A program made the position numbers and the translations under genes. Below the pieces are notes generated by a model. The model did not search any database and was not told the DNA's origin. It was given only the letters and a program-made list of their open reading frames with translations. 8,154 bases of DNA, from assembly GCA_028679855.1 (NCBI GenBank), contig JAJRAP010000151.1, positions 1 through 8,154 on the forward strand, written 5' to 3'. Below, in pieces: positions 1 to 6,480 of the stretch. Numbering within the stretch: the stretch's first letter is position 1; the number at the start of each line of letters is the position of its first letter. Origin of the DNA: Candidatus Methanoperedens sp. Lineage in GTDB: Archaea > Halobacteriota > Methanosarcinia > Methanosarcinales > Methanoperedenaceae.

Positions 1-938
1 AGTCCGCAGTCAGGACCTGCGTATTTTATCCTGTCCCCGAATAGAGAATACGCTTTTTCAAGCCGTTTTTCTATTATTTCAGGTGTTTCCATTACCGAAA
101 CTATATCTTCAAGCTTTTCGGGCTCTTTCCAGATATTGATCCCGTATTTTTCGTTAAGCACTGACGACATATTGAATATATCGGTACGCGTTACCCCAAT
201 TCTCAGGAATTTATCGTATTCAAAAAGGTCTTTTTTATCAATTAGGTAAAGATACGAAGGGTTTGCTGCTGATTCCACCCCGATAACGCTTATTGACGGC
301 ACATTGCATACCAGCTTATAATGAAGGGGCGAATGAAGATGTATCTCTGTATCTATTTTATGCGAAGCCGCTGTCGCTGCCGCATTTTCAAGAGCGGCTG
401 CCAGGTCGGTGTCATCGAACATGATCCGGGGATTAATGCCTATGCTGGGTTCATCAATTGATATGGTTGATATCCTGAAATTCTTAGCATTGTCTATGGA
501 ATTGCTAATGAACCTGTCGATGCTTGCGGCTAAATTGTTAAGAACGTCGGTGTACGCTGTCCCTCCGAACAGCTTCAAATACAGCTCAACAGGACCCGTG
601 ATGCAAACCCTTATATTTAATTTATTTCTTGTTTTTTTATAATATTCAGTGCCAATATCTTCGATGGCTTCAAGTTCCAATATCCTTGCCCTGTCCTTAC
701 GCACCAGCAGCGGCTCCCCGGTCATGGACTCGTCATTTATTATCCCCAGGAACTGCTGGTTCATGTCCTGGTACTGGGGATATGTGGGCACATCAACTCC
801 GGCGTCTATCTTCTGCCGCATCGCATCCTTAATGATTTCGAGGAATTTTGGGTCTTTTCTCTTTACGGCTTCAGGTACCCATTCCTTTTTTACATCTTTC
901 GGCAGAGGGTAGCTTCCAATATCATCGAATAATATCAT
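1..938 (-). CDS. Core-type MetE-like methyltransferase (methionine synthase family), C-terminus cut by the window edge
   Basis: I translated 312 codons with no stop; the 3' end is outside the window. The protein looks like the C-terminal catalytic barrel of cobalamin-independent methionine synthase (COG0620) without the N-terminal half. In archaea such short forms are thought to transfer a methyl group from a methyl-corrinoid donor to homocysteine in the cytoplasm. Visible motifs are an N-terminal DIGSYP (residues 6-11, as in TIGSFP), ITGPVE (113-118), ISIDEPSI (159-166), HLH (200-202), an ESAA Glu at 222 and PDCG at 309-312 with Cys311. These match the zinc-ligand positions of MetE, except that the usual His-x-Cys is His200-x-His202. 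The ATG at 938 places the GSYP motif close to the N-terminus as in relatives, and a TATA box 28 bases upstream suggests a leaderless mRNA. No Shine-Dalgarno is seen. Relatives in the UroD/methylcobamide:CoM methyltransferase group share the fold, so the methyl acceptor is inferred, not proven. Confidence 0.8.
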   Translation of the reverse strand, partial: MILFDDIGSYPLPKDVKKEWVPEAVKRKDPKFLEIIKDAMRQKIDAGVDVPTYPQYQDMNQQFLGIINDESMTGEPLLVRKDRARILELEAIEDIGTEYYKKTRNKLNIRVCITGPVELYLKLFGGTAYTDVLNNLAASIDRFISNSIDNAKNFRISTISIDEPSIGINPRIMFDDTDLAAALENAAATAASHKIDTEIHLHSPLHYKLVCNVPSISVIGVESAANPSYLYLIDKKDLFEYDKFLRIGVTRTDIFNMSSVLNEKYGINIWKEPEKLEDIVSVMETPEIIEKRLEKAYSLFGDRIKYAGPDCG

Positions 939-1004
939 AGTGCTCGTTTCTGTGTTAATTGACTTTATACCTATTGGATCGAAATGGAGATGGTTTCGAG
1001 CACT
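939..1004. promoter_or_regulatory. 8-bp inverted repeat flanking the divergent promoter region
   Basis: AGTGCTCG at 939-946 is perfectly repeated in inverted orientation as CGAGCACT at 997-1004, with 50 bases between the arms. The left arm touches the start codon of the MetE-like gene, the TATA box at 963-970 lies between the arms, and the right arm is 38 bases before the acylphosphatase ATG. This is a candidate operator pair for a regulator of the divergent genes. The regulator and effector are unknown. Confidence 0.35.
963..970 (-). promoter_or_regulatory. TATA box for the MetE-like gene (leaderless promoter)
   Basis: On the minus strand the sequence reads GTATAAAG. Its centre is about 28 bases upstream of the A of the ATG at 938, the distance normally found between an archaeal TATA box and the transcription start. 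Transcription would therefore begin at or within a base or two of the start codon. The lack of a Shine-Dalgarno sequence fits this. Confidence 0.5.
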
Positions 1005-1042
1005 GCAAAAGCTATTAGTACCCTAATGCAAATATTATATCA

Positions 1043-1381
1043 ATGAAGATCAAGACGAAAATAATAGGAAATAAGGTACACGATGTAGGCTATCGTGTAT
1101 TCTTGCTTCGAAAAGCTCTTGAGCTTGGAGTAGAGCGATTCAATGCCTATAATACAAAGGAGAATGGAGTTCAAGTCCTTATTTCCTTCCTGGATGGTGA
1201 CAACGATCAAATATTGACATTTAAGGATTATGTTGGGAACAATAAACCGGAAAATGCAGAAGTATCAGATATCATTTTTGAAGATTATGTCGGTTATGTA
1301 ATAGGAATTGTTGACTATATGCACTTGATCCAGGTCGAGCAACTCAGCAAAGGAATACCTGCTATATTAAGTATACCTTGA
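1043..1381 (+). CDS. Acylphosphatase-like protein, probably frameshifted near the 3' end
   Basis: 112 codons. Residues 1 to about 90 match the acylphosphatase ferredoxin-like fold, whose members hydrolyse acyl phosphates in the cytosol. The phosphate-binding loop appears as GNKVHDVGYR (9-18), with the catalytic Arg at 18. A NAYN stretch (34-37) sits where the catalytic Asn is expected, and NKPENAEVSDI corresponds to the usual GPP-A-V segment. The loop is divergent from the textbook VQGVGFR, so activity is uncertain. About 20 residues (roughly 92-112, ending KGIPAILSIP) extend past the standard domain. The frame ends at tandem TGA TGA (1379-1384), but the +1 frame continues openly to 1448 with a charged, helix-like sequence, so the natural product may be about 134 residues. 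The ATG fits the usual N-terminus of the family; no clear Shine-Dalgarno is seen. It is convergent with moeA and divergent from the MetE-like gene. Confidence 0.75.
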   Translation: MKIKTKIIGNKVHDVGYRVFLLRKALELGVERFNAYNTKENGVQVLISFLDGDNDQILTFKDYVGNNKPENAEVSDIIFEDYVGYVIGIVDYMHLIQVEQLSKGIPAILSIP

Positions 1382-1448
1382 TGAAAAACTACTCAAAATC
1401 GAAAACGATATTTTCCAAATCAAGGCAAAAATCGGGCTAAGAGCATAA
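1371..1448 (+). other. Out-of-frame C-terminal tail of the acylphosphatase-like gene (+1 frame)
   Basis: The +1 frame opens directly after a TAA at 1368-1370 and runs to TAA at 1446-1448, two bases before the end of moeA. From 1380 it encodes DEKLLKIENDIFQIKAKIGL and two more residues. The heptad-like spacing of Leu and Ile with Lys and Glu resembles a short coiled coil. Skipping one T at CCT-T-GAT (1376-1382) would join it to the main frame. I recall, without being able to check, that acylphosphatase-like proteins of Methanosarcinales often carry such charged tails. The tail may therefore belong to the gene, lost by a one-base change or reached by frameshifting. Confidence 0.5.
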
Positions 1449-1450
1449 CC

Positions 1451-2659
1451 TCATTCTATAAGTACAACATCCACCTCTTCTCCCTTGTCAATACCCTCCA
1501 CGTTCTCGGGTATTATAACAAATCCATCAGCCTTTGAGACAGAACTCAAAATCCCAGCGCCTGAGGTGGAAAGAGGAAAAACTTTGCAAGACCACATATT
1601 ACTATATGGGGTTCCGGTCTCTATTTTGACGCGTGCAAATGTCTTATAACCAGTCCTTCCCGCTATCTTTTCTGACAGCACGGCACGCACCACCCTGTCC
1701 GGCTCGTCAGAAATATGCGCCAGTTTCCGAATCGCCGGGCGCGCAAAATAATACAACGCCACCATGCCTGCCACAGGATATCCTGGCATGCACACCACTG
1801 GCTTCACGTTGACAAAGCCAAGCGCAGTGGGCTTTCCCGGGCTTATGCCCACGCCGTGGACGAGCAACGTCCCCAGGGATTCCACAACCGCAGGCACATA
1901 ATCCCTTTTCCCCACTGATGTCCCGCCGCTGATGATTATCATATCTGTACCCGAAACCCTCTGAATAGCTTCTTTTATTTTTTCAGGGTCATCTGTCACG
2001 ATATCTAGCAGAATTGGCACACCGCCCCACTTTCTGACATACAGGGATGTCATCAAACCATTGGTCTCATATACCTCGCCTTCTCCTGGCGTTCTGCTAC
2101 CCCTGGGGACAAGTTCCTCTCCAGTCGGGATTATCGCCACAAGTGGCTTTTTAAAAACCTTTATTTTTTCAATACCAAGAGATGCAAGGACGGCAATATC
2201 ACATGGTCGAAGCACATGCCCCCCTGTAATTATAAGTTCACCTTTCCTGATATCCTCTCCGATCTCCCCTACGTTCTTGAACGGATGTACCTGTGAAAAA
2301 ACTTCGACCATTTCGCCGCGCACGACAGTATCCTCAAGCATGACAACAGCATCCGCACCATCCGGAACTGGAGAACCGGTATGCACTCTGACACATGTCC
2401 CTTTTTCAATTTTATTATCAATTTTTAAGAGAACAGGCGAATTGCTGCCAGATCCCATCGTATCTGAAGCTCTCACAGCGAACCCGTCCATTGCGGCACG
2501 GCGGTAATGAGGGACATCTACGCCTGCATTGACGTCCTCGCCTGCTACCCTTCCATCGCAATCACCAATAGGCAAAACCTCAATTCCATCAACAGGGCGA
2601 ACAGTCCTTAAGAAAAAATCCTTTGCTTCATCAGCATTTGTCCTTTTGCGAAACATCAT
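1451..2659 (-). CDS. moeA: Molybdopterin molybdenumtransferase MoeA
   Basis: 402 residues, the normal length for MoeA. The enzyme inserts molybdate (or tungstate in many archaea) into adenylylated molybdopterin in the last step of cofactor synthesis in the cytoplasm. Signature segments in order are AMDGFAV (56-62), TGSPVPDGADAVVM (94-107), PTGEELV (178-184), SGGTSVGKRDYV (244-255) in the MogA-like domain, GISPGKPTALG (271-281) and MPGYPVAG (291-298). A C-terminal beta domain covers about 325-402. The PGNP motif of bacterial enzymes reads PGYP, which I believe also occurs in archaeal MoeA. The start overlaps the moaD stop as ATGA. A second ATG follows at once (2656-2654), and the AGGAGG just upstream fits that one slightly better. 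In a methanogen-like cell the likely client is formylmethanofuran dehydrogenase or a similar Mo/W enzyme, but none is encoded in the window. Confidence 0.95.
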   Translation of the reverse strand: MMFRKRTNADEAKDFFLRTVRPVDGIEVLPIGDCDGRVAGEDVNAGVDVPHYRRAAMDGFAVRASDTMGSGSNSPVLLKIDNKIEKGTCVRVHTGSPVPDGADAVVMLEDTVVRGEMVEVFSQVHPFKNVGEIGEDIRKGELIITGGHVLRPCDIAVLASLGIEKIKVFKKPLVAIIPTGEELVPRGSRTPGEGEVYETNGLMTSLYVRKWGGVPILLDIVTDDPEKIKEAIQRVSGTDMIIISGGTSVGKRDYVPAVVESLGTLLVHGVGISPGKPTALGFVNVKPVVCMPGYPVAGMVALYYFARPAIRKLAHISDEPDRVVRAVLSEKIAGRTGYKTFARVKIETGTPYSNMWSCKVFPLSTSGAGILSSVSKADGFVIIPENVEGIDKGEEVDVVLIE

Positions 2660-2928
2660 CCTCCTGATACCGGAGGGAAAATAGCGATCTCGTCGTCCGT
2701 GTGCAGCATTGTTCCAGGTCCACCATAATCCAGAACATTCTTTCCGTTTAGAAAGACATTCATATAAGGTTTTATCTTTTCCCCATCGAATATCAGTTCC
2801 TCAAATCCGGGAAATTTCTTGCATAGCTTTTTCAGAACATCTCTTACAGTTTCACTGTCCACTTCAAGTTCTTTTGTTCCTGTGAATTCCCTTATATTGG
2901 CAAAAAGTTTCACCCTGATTTTTGGCAT
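2656..2928 (-). CDS. moaD: MoaD/ThiS-family ubiquitin-like sulfur carrier (SAMP-like)
   Basis: 90 residues with a beta-grasp pattern: VKLFANIREFTGTKELEV at the N-terminus, then a helix with VRDVLKKLCKKFP, and NVFLNGKNV in the middle. DDEIAIFPPVSGG ends the protein. The free C-terminal Gly-Gly is the hallmark of proteins activated by an E1-like MoeB/UbaA enzyme. As MoaD it would carry the thiocarboxylate sulfur used by molybdopterin synthase. Archaeal relatives (SAMPs) can also be attached to lysines of other proteins. Its position directly before moeA, with a 4-base overlap, favours the cofactor role, but the partner MoaE is not in the window. The ATG at 2928 gives the standard family N-terminus; upstream there is an AGGT very close to the ATG. 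Confidence 0.92.
   Translation of the reverse strand: MPKIRVKLFANIREFTGTKELEVDSETVRDVLKKLCKKFPGFEELIFDGEKIKPYMNVFLNGKNVLDYGGPGTMLHTDDEIAIFPPVSGG
2660..2665 (-). promoter_or_regulatory. Shine-Dalgarno for moeA embedded in the MoaD Gly-Gly codons
   Basis: The last MoaD codons TCA GGA GGA followed by TGA contain AGGAGG directly before ATGATG. The motif abuts the first ATG of moeA and is three bases from the second. Such short spacing suggests reinitiation by ribosomes finishing moaD, aided by pairing to 16S rRNA. Confidence 0.6.
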
Positions 2929-2933
2929 GACCT

Positions 2934-2944
2934 GAGATTATCTC
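2934..2944. promoter_or_regulatory. Palindrome GAGATTATCTC between moaD and the divergent gene
   Basis: Five-base arms GAGAT and ATCTC are perfectly complementary around a single central base. The site is 5 bases upstream of moaD, in its leader, and 18 bases upstream of the longest divergent gene start. It may be a small operator, but a palindrome this short could also occur by chance. Confidence 0.25.
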
Positions 2945-2962
2945 TATTTAACCATAAATGCT

Positions 2963-4795
2963 ATGAATATGATTAAGCTATTTTATATGACAATGAATAA
3001 AAGACAAATTGCATTGTATCTTGTTTTTATTCTAATAATGCTTCTTGCATTTTTCTTGCGGCTATATCATCTTGATGAGAGGGTTTTTCACCATGATGAA
3101 GCAGCAGTGGGTTATTACACATACAAATTATTCAATGACGGCGTCTACTCATACGATCCATCTTTCCACGGCCCGTTCATGTATCATGTAACTTCCGAAA
3201 TGTACCGACGCATTGGGGACACAATTTATGCATCCAGGTTGCTTCCAGCAATCCTTGGCGCATCAATGATCTTTTTGCTGATACCGCTGCGAAGATATCT
3301 CGGGAATACCGGAACGGTCATGGCAGCTTTCTTTCTTGCACTGTCACCTTCGTTCCTGTATTACTCGCGGTTCTACAGGGAAGATATATTCATATCGTTC
3401 TTTACGCTGCTGGCACTGGTATGCGCAGTAAAATATGCAGAGGCATATGCCCAGGACATACGGTCAGTTTGTGGATCGAATCTGTATTCTATTGAAAGGA
3501 TCTTTTATCTTGCTATTGGGGGTATCGCGATCTCATCTATGGCAGCACTGAAAGAGAACGCATACATTATACTGGCTTTAATAGCTCTGTTCTTGTTCCT
3601 GTTTTTCATCAGGGAAGGATGGTATAGGAGCCTGATCGAAAGACTGAAAAGACCAGATAAGGAATTTTTAATACCGGTTGCAGAAGTGTTATTTCTTGTG
3701 ATCGTAATCCTTATTGTTTTCTCGTTGTTCTATACAGGAAAACTCCTTGATATCTCAGGCATGAAAGTGGCAGTTGAAAAAGCAGTCACCCACTGGTATG
3801 AAATGCACAGGATCCAGCGAATGGGAGGACCATACTATTACTACCTGCCAATTTTCGCCCTTTATGAGCTGCCGGTACTGGTATTCGGGATGCTGGGGAT
3901 GTTCTATTACGGCTGCAAAGACAGGAAAAAAGAAAAGCTGCTGGCAGTACTGCTCATATACTGGGTATTTGTGGATATAATGTATCTCATAGCACAGAGT
4001 TATCCATTGGCAGGAAAGTTCTTACCCACCACTTATGTCCAGTCATCCATCCTGATCTTTCTGCCTATCCTTGTCCTCGGGATCATCGGTGTATTCTACA
4101 TCCAGAACAGGTTCATTGCATTCATGGTCTTCTGGGCTCTTTCGAACATTTTCATATATTCTTATGTTCAGGAAAAAGTTCCCTGGCTTGTGCTCAACCC
4201 GCTGCTCCCTCTTACCCTGATCGCTGCAGCTTATCTGGGTGAGCTTTTGCCCGGGCTTAACATCAGGTCAAGAGCCGGAGCTGCTGCGGTCATTTTCCTT
4301 GTTATTAGCAGTTCATTTTTTGTGCACTCAAGCCTTCTCCTGAACTACGAGAACTATACAAATCCCGCTGAACCGCTCATACAGGCATCACAACCCCCTC
4401 AAGAAAAGTTCTCAGAATTCCTCAATAAAACCTTTGAGATATCCTCTCAGTACAGGAACCAGTCCACTGATATTCAGGTCATTGATGTAAACATGGAAAC
4501 CCAGTTGCTCTGGTATGCACGCCATTATTCCAACGTCCACTGGAGAGTACACCTTGATGCTGAATTCAATGCCCCGCTCATTGTTGTGCATGATTCTGAC
4601 GAGGATGAGACCGAGGCTGATATCATGCAGCGCGATCTTGGAAGCAGATACGTCAGGCTGGACAGCGCGAAGATGTCATGGTACTGGTTCAGGCTCTCGG
4701 ACATCACACCGGATTATATCCTGTGGAGAAAGATGAACAGACCGCCGGATGAGTACAGGTTCGTGCTTTTTTATAAGCCAAAATCTCAGGAATGA
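2963..4795 (+). CDS. Agl23-like multi-pass membrane glycosyltransferase (TIGR03663 / GT39-like)
   Basis: 610 residues. The first part is a polytopic membrane protein: a helix at about 16-33, then helices at roughly 95-115, 120-160, 180-215, 235-258, 295-316, 325-345, 358-380, 384-400, 410-428 and 440-460. About 150 soluble residues follow. The first outer loop carries HHDEAAVGYY (43-52), with the acidic pair expected at the catalytic site of GT-C enzymes such as protein mannosyltransferases and ArnT. FYREDIF (137-143) is the second acidic motif. EKVPWL (404-409) resembles the EK-PWL motif I associate with the Agl23 family. Such proteins are thought to use lipid-linked sugars on the outer face of the membrane in archaeal surface glycosylation; the exact sugar and acceptor are unknown. 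There is no WWD motif, so it is not the oligosaccharyltransferase AglB. The start at 2963 is the longest; ATG 2993 (MNKRQIALYL) gives a more typical N-terminus with positive charges before the first helix and is probably the true start. Confidence 0.82.
   Translation: MNMIKLFYMTMNKRQIALYLVFILIMLLAFFLRLYHLDERVFHHDEAAVGYYTYKLFNDGVYSYDPSFHGPFMYHVTSEMYRRIGDTIYASRLLPAILGASMIFLLIPLRRYLGNTGTVMAAFFLALSPSFLYYSRFYREDIFISFFTLLALVCAVKYAEAYAQDIRSVCGSNLYSIERIFYLAIGGIAISSMAALKENAYIILALIALFLFLFFIREGWYRSLIERLKRPDKEFLIPVAEVLFLVIVILIVFSLFYTGKLLDISGMKVAVEKAVTHWYEMHRIQRMGGPYYYYLPIFALYELPVLVFGMLGMFYYGCKDRKKEKLLAVLLIYWVFVDIMYLIAQSYPLAGKFLPTTYVQSSILIFLPILVLGIIGVFYIQNRFIAFMVFWALSNIFIYSYVQEKVPWLVLNPLLPLTLIAAAYLGELLPGLNIRSRAGAAAVIFLVISSSFFVHSSLLLNYENYTNPAEPLIQASQPPQEKFSEFLNKTFEISSQYRNQSTDIQVIDVNMETQLLWYARHYSNVHWRVHLDAEFNAPLIVVHDSDEDETEADIMQRDLGSRYVRLDSAKMSWYWFRLSDITPDYILWRKMNRPPDEYRFVLFYKPKSQE
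2981..2988 (-). promoter_or_regulatory. TATA box for the moaD-moeA operon
   Basis: The minus strand reads ATATAAAA, about 55 bases upstream of the moaD ATG. A start of transcription near 2958 would give a leader of about 30 bases that includes the palindrome at 2934-2944 and the AGGT before moaD. The box lies inside the longest version of the divergent glycosyltransferase gene, which is one reason to suspect that gene really starts at 2993. Confidence 0.4.
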
Positions 4796-4813
4796 AATGC
4801 CAGGTATTATGAA

Positions 4814-6106
4814 ATGAGCGATAAACTCGAATTGAAGCGTGAACTCGGGCTGCTTGAGGTCACACTTTCAGGTATTGGTATAATTCTCGGAGCGGGCATA
4901 TATGCCCTCATAGGAAAAGCTGCCGCGCTTGCCGGGAACTCCGTATGGCTCTCGTTTGCCATTGCGTCACTTATTGCAATATTTACCGGACTGAGCTATG
5001 CAGAGCTTTCATCAATGTTCCCGAAGGCAAGCGCAGAGCATGAATATGTCAGGAATGCCTTTGGGAGGAAGCTTGCTTTCATTATCGGGTGGCTTATAAT
5101 CCTCAGCGGTGTGATAGGAGCGGCAACGGTCGCCCTGGGTTTCGGGGGTTACTTCAATGCATTTTTCAAAGTGCCTGTCATCCCGTCCGCCATTGTGCTC
5201 ATTGTGGCTCTTTCCTTCCTCCTCTTTTACGGGATAAAAGAGACAGCGCGTTTTGTGATGATTGCAACGCTCATAGAAACCGCAGGTCTTGTTATTGTGA
5301 TCTTTATCGGGCTACCTTATCTGGGAAAGGTGGACTATTTTGAGATGCCTTACGGCTGGACAGGTGTTTTTCAGGCGTCTGCTCTCGTGTTTTTCGCATA
5401 TACCGGGTTTGAGAGCATAGTCAAGCTCTCTGAGGAAACAAAATCTCCAGAGAAAACGATCCCGAAGGGATTGATGCTGGCGATAGTTGTGAGTATCTTC
5501 CTTTACGTCACAGTGGCAGTTTCTGCGGTCAGCGTGATGGGATGGGAAAGACTTTCAACCTCGGATGCCCCATTTGCTGACCTGGCATTTTTCGTATTCG
5601 GCAGTGATGCGTTCATTCTCCTTACAGCAATTGCTCTTTTTGCCACAGCGAATACAGTGCTTATGATGATGCTGGGGTCATCCAGGATCATCTACGGGAT
5701 GGCTGATTCCAGGACGCTCCCTGCCATCCTTGCAAGCGTGCACAGGTCAAGGAGGACTCCATGGACAGCCATACTGGTTACTATGGCTGTATCAATTCTA
5801 TTCATCTTTGCAGGAGACATCGCCTTTGTAGCGAACGTGGATAACTTTACGCTGTTCGTGACATTTTTTATTATAAATGCCGCTCTGATATTGCTCCGGT
5901 ATAAGGAACCAGGAATGAACCGACCCTTCAGAGTACCGCTCAATGCAGGAAGGCTTCCCCTACTGTCGTTTCTTGGGATGGTGTCTTGTGTTTTCATGCT
6001 TGCACAGCTTGAGGGGAAGGTTATTCTCACAGGGGCAATGCTTGTGGTCATCGGGTGGATCGTATCGTTTTTTGAATATAGAAAATGTAAATTTAAGACA
6101 GGATAA
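4814..6106 (+). CDS. APC-superfamily amino acid permease
   Basis: 430 residues with about 12 hydrophobic helices, the usual size and layout of the amino acid-polyamine-organocation family. Helix 1 contains the unwound substrate-binding motif GAGIYALIG (26-34), and ELSSMFPKASAEHEYVRNAF (64-83) follows helix 2. Helix 6 and the next loop read FFAYTGFESIVKLSEETKSP (193-212) followed by the Pro-Lys-Gly of IPKG, a strong family signature. SSRIIYGMADSRTLP (289-303) marks the loop after helix 8. It probably imports or exchanges amino acids driven by a proton or sodium gradient; the substrate cannot be read from the sequence. It begins 18 bases after the glycosyltransferase, with an AGGT 8 bases before the ATG, so the two are likely co-transcribed although no functional link is obvious. 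The last codons ACA GGA TAA lie in a short repeat. Confidence 0.92.
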   Translation: MSDKLELKRELGLLEVTLSGIGIILGAGIYALIGKAAALAGNSVWLSFAIASLIAIFTGLSYAELSSMFPKASAEHEYVRNAFGRKLAFIIGWLIILSGVIGAATVALGFGGYFNAFFKVPVIPSAIVLIVALSFLLFYGIKETARFVMIATLIETAGLVIVIFIGLPYLGKVDYFEMPYGWTGVFQASALVFFAYTGFESIVKLSEETKSPEKTIPKGLMLAIVVSIFLYVTVAVSAVSVMGWERLSTSDAPFADLAFFVFGSDAFILLTAIALFATANTVLMMMLGSSRIIYGMADSRTLPAILASVHRSRRTPWTAILVTMAVSILFIFAGDIAFVANVDNFTLFVTFFIINAALILLRYKEPGMNRPFRVPLNAGRLPLLSFLGMVSCVFMLAQLEGKVILTGAMLVVIGWIVSFFEYRKCKFKTG

Positions 6107-6113
6107 ACAGGAT
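6096..6113. repeat. Two-unit 9-bp tandem repeat ACAGGATNN across the permease stop codon
   Basis: ACAGGATAA is followed at once by ACAGGATCG. Tandem ACAGGATTT-like units are, as far as I recall, common between genes in archaeal and bacterial genomes. Here the first unit supplies the last two sense codons and the TAA stop of the permease. The second lies between that gene and the toxin remnant. It may mark a repeat insertion or a deletion junction. Confidence 0.45.
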
Positions 6114-6152
6114 CGAAAGCCATTACACATTTTTCAAAAAATCAATCATTCT

Positions 6153-6257
6153 TTAAACTCCTTCTCCGACATCTTCTATTTCAAAACCAAGATTCTGTAT
6201 GACTTGCGCGCTTGATTTTGGCATGTCGGCATCAAGCAGGAATTTCAAATTATGCAT
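6153..6257 (-). pseudogene. Truncated DUF5615/PIN-like toxin (34 codons)
   Basis: The frame begins at an ATG that overlaps the antitoxin stop by 8 bases and encodes MHNLKFLLDADMPKSSAQVI, then QNLGFEIEDVGEGV, then TAA. This is the characteristic start of DUF5615 proteins: strand KFLLDADMP with the first acidic residue of the PIN-like site, a helix, and the LGFEIEDV strand. Full-length members are about 100-120 residues and carry further acidic residues and an ITRDKDF-like motif, all absent here. I found no continuation in the other two frames downstream; the permease 3' end lies there instead. The fragment is therefore most likely a non-functional remnant of a ribonuclease-type toxin, left by a deletion next to the ACAGGAT repeat. 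The gene order (antitoxin first, toxin overlapping) is the standard one for DUF433/DUF5615 pairs. Confidence 0.7.
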
Positions 6258-6471
6258 AAGCTACAATATCTTCATTTGCCACGATTTTCATTGCATATTC
6301 TGCTGCTGCCTGCACATCTTCCTTTTTAATATCATAATCTTTCGCGATATCTTTTATTTCCATACCGCCGGCTAAGGAGCCTAATATAACTTCTATAGGC
6401 ACTCTTGTGCCTTTTATAATTGGCTTTCCGTGCCTTATTTCAGGGTCAATAATTATCCTTTTTTCGAACAT
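6250..6471 (-). CDS. DUF433-family antitoxin-type protein
   Basis: 73 residues. RIIIDPEIRHGKPIIKGTRV (5-24) is the defining start of DUF433 proteins, followed by PIEVILGSLAGGMEIKDIAK and a helical end with VQAAAEYA (53-60). The fold is a small winged or homeodomain-like helix bundle, and many members sit just before a DUF5615 PIN-like toxin and are regarded as its antitoxin. Here the toxin gene overlapping the 3' end is truncated. I chose ATG 6471 because GAGGT lies four bases upstream and the protein then starts five residues before the conserved IDPEI block. An upstream in-frame ATG at 6501 would add ten unconserved residues and run through a palindrome that looks regulatory. It may act as a DNA-binding autorepressor; whether it still has a partner elsewhere is unknown. 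Confidence 0.9.
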   Translation of the reverse strand: MFEKRIIIDPEIRHGKPIIKGTRVPIEVILGSLAGGMEIKDIAKDYDIKKEDVQAAAEYAMKIVANEDIVAYA

Positions 6472-6475
6472 TTTT

Positions 6476-6480
6476 ACCTC
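6476..6480 (-). promoter_or_regulatory. Shine-Dalgarno GAGGT deciding the DUF433 start
   Basis: GAGGT on the minus strand is separated by AAAA from the ATG at 6471. No comparable site precedes the upstream ATG at 6501, so the shorter start is preferred. Confidence 0.6.

Noticed and set aside
409..912. Plus-strand open frames opposite the MetE-like gene
   Set aside because: They show no domain pattern and are antisense to a well-supported coding sequence with clear motifs.
1..938. Pyrrolysine (in-frame amber) in the methyltransferase
   Set aside because: The translated frame contains no in-frame TAG, and the protein belongs to the MetE group rather than the methylamine methyltransferases.
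1395..1414. Possible terminator hairpin AAAATCG-AAAA-CGATATTTT between the convergent genes
   Set aside because: The stem is weak and bulged and lies in the +1 frame that probably encodes the acylphosphatase tail.
1739..1800. PGYP in place of PGNP in MoeA as a functional novelty
   Set aside because: To my knowledge Tyr at this position also occurs in other archaeal MoeA proteins, so it is not unusual.
2963..4795. Reading the large membrane protein as the oligosaccharyltransferase AglB/STT3
   Set aside because: No WWD-type motif is present, while HHDEAA and EKVPWL fit the Agl23-like group better.
5692..6123. 143-codon minus-strand open frame inside the permease
   Set aside because: It is antisense to the strongly supported APC permease and has no recognisable pattern.
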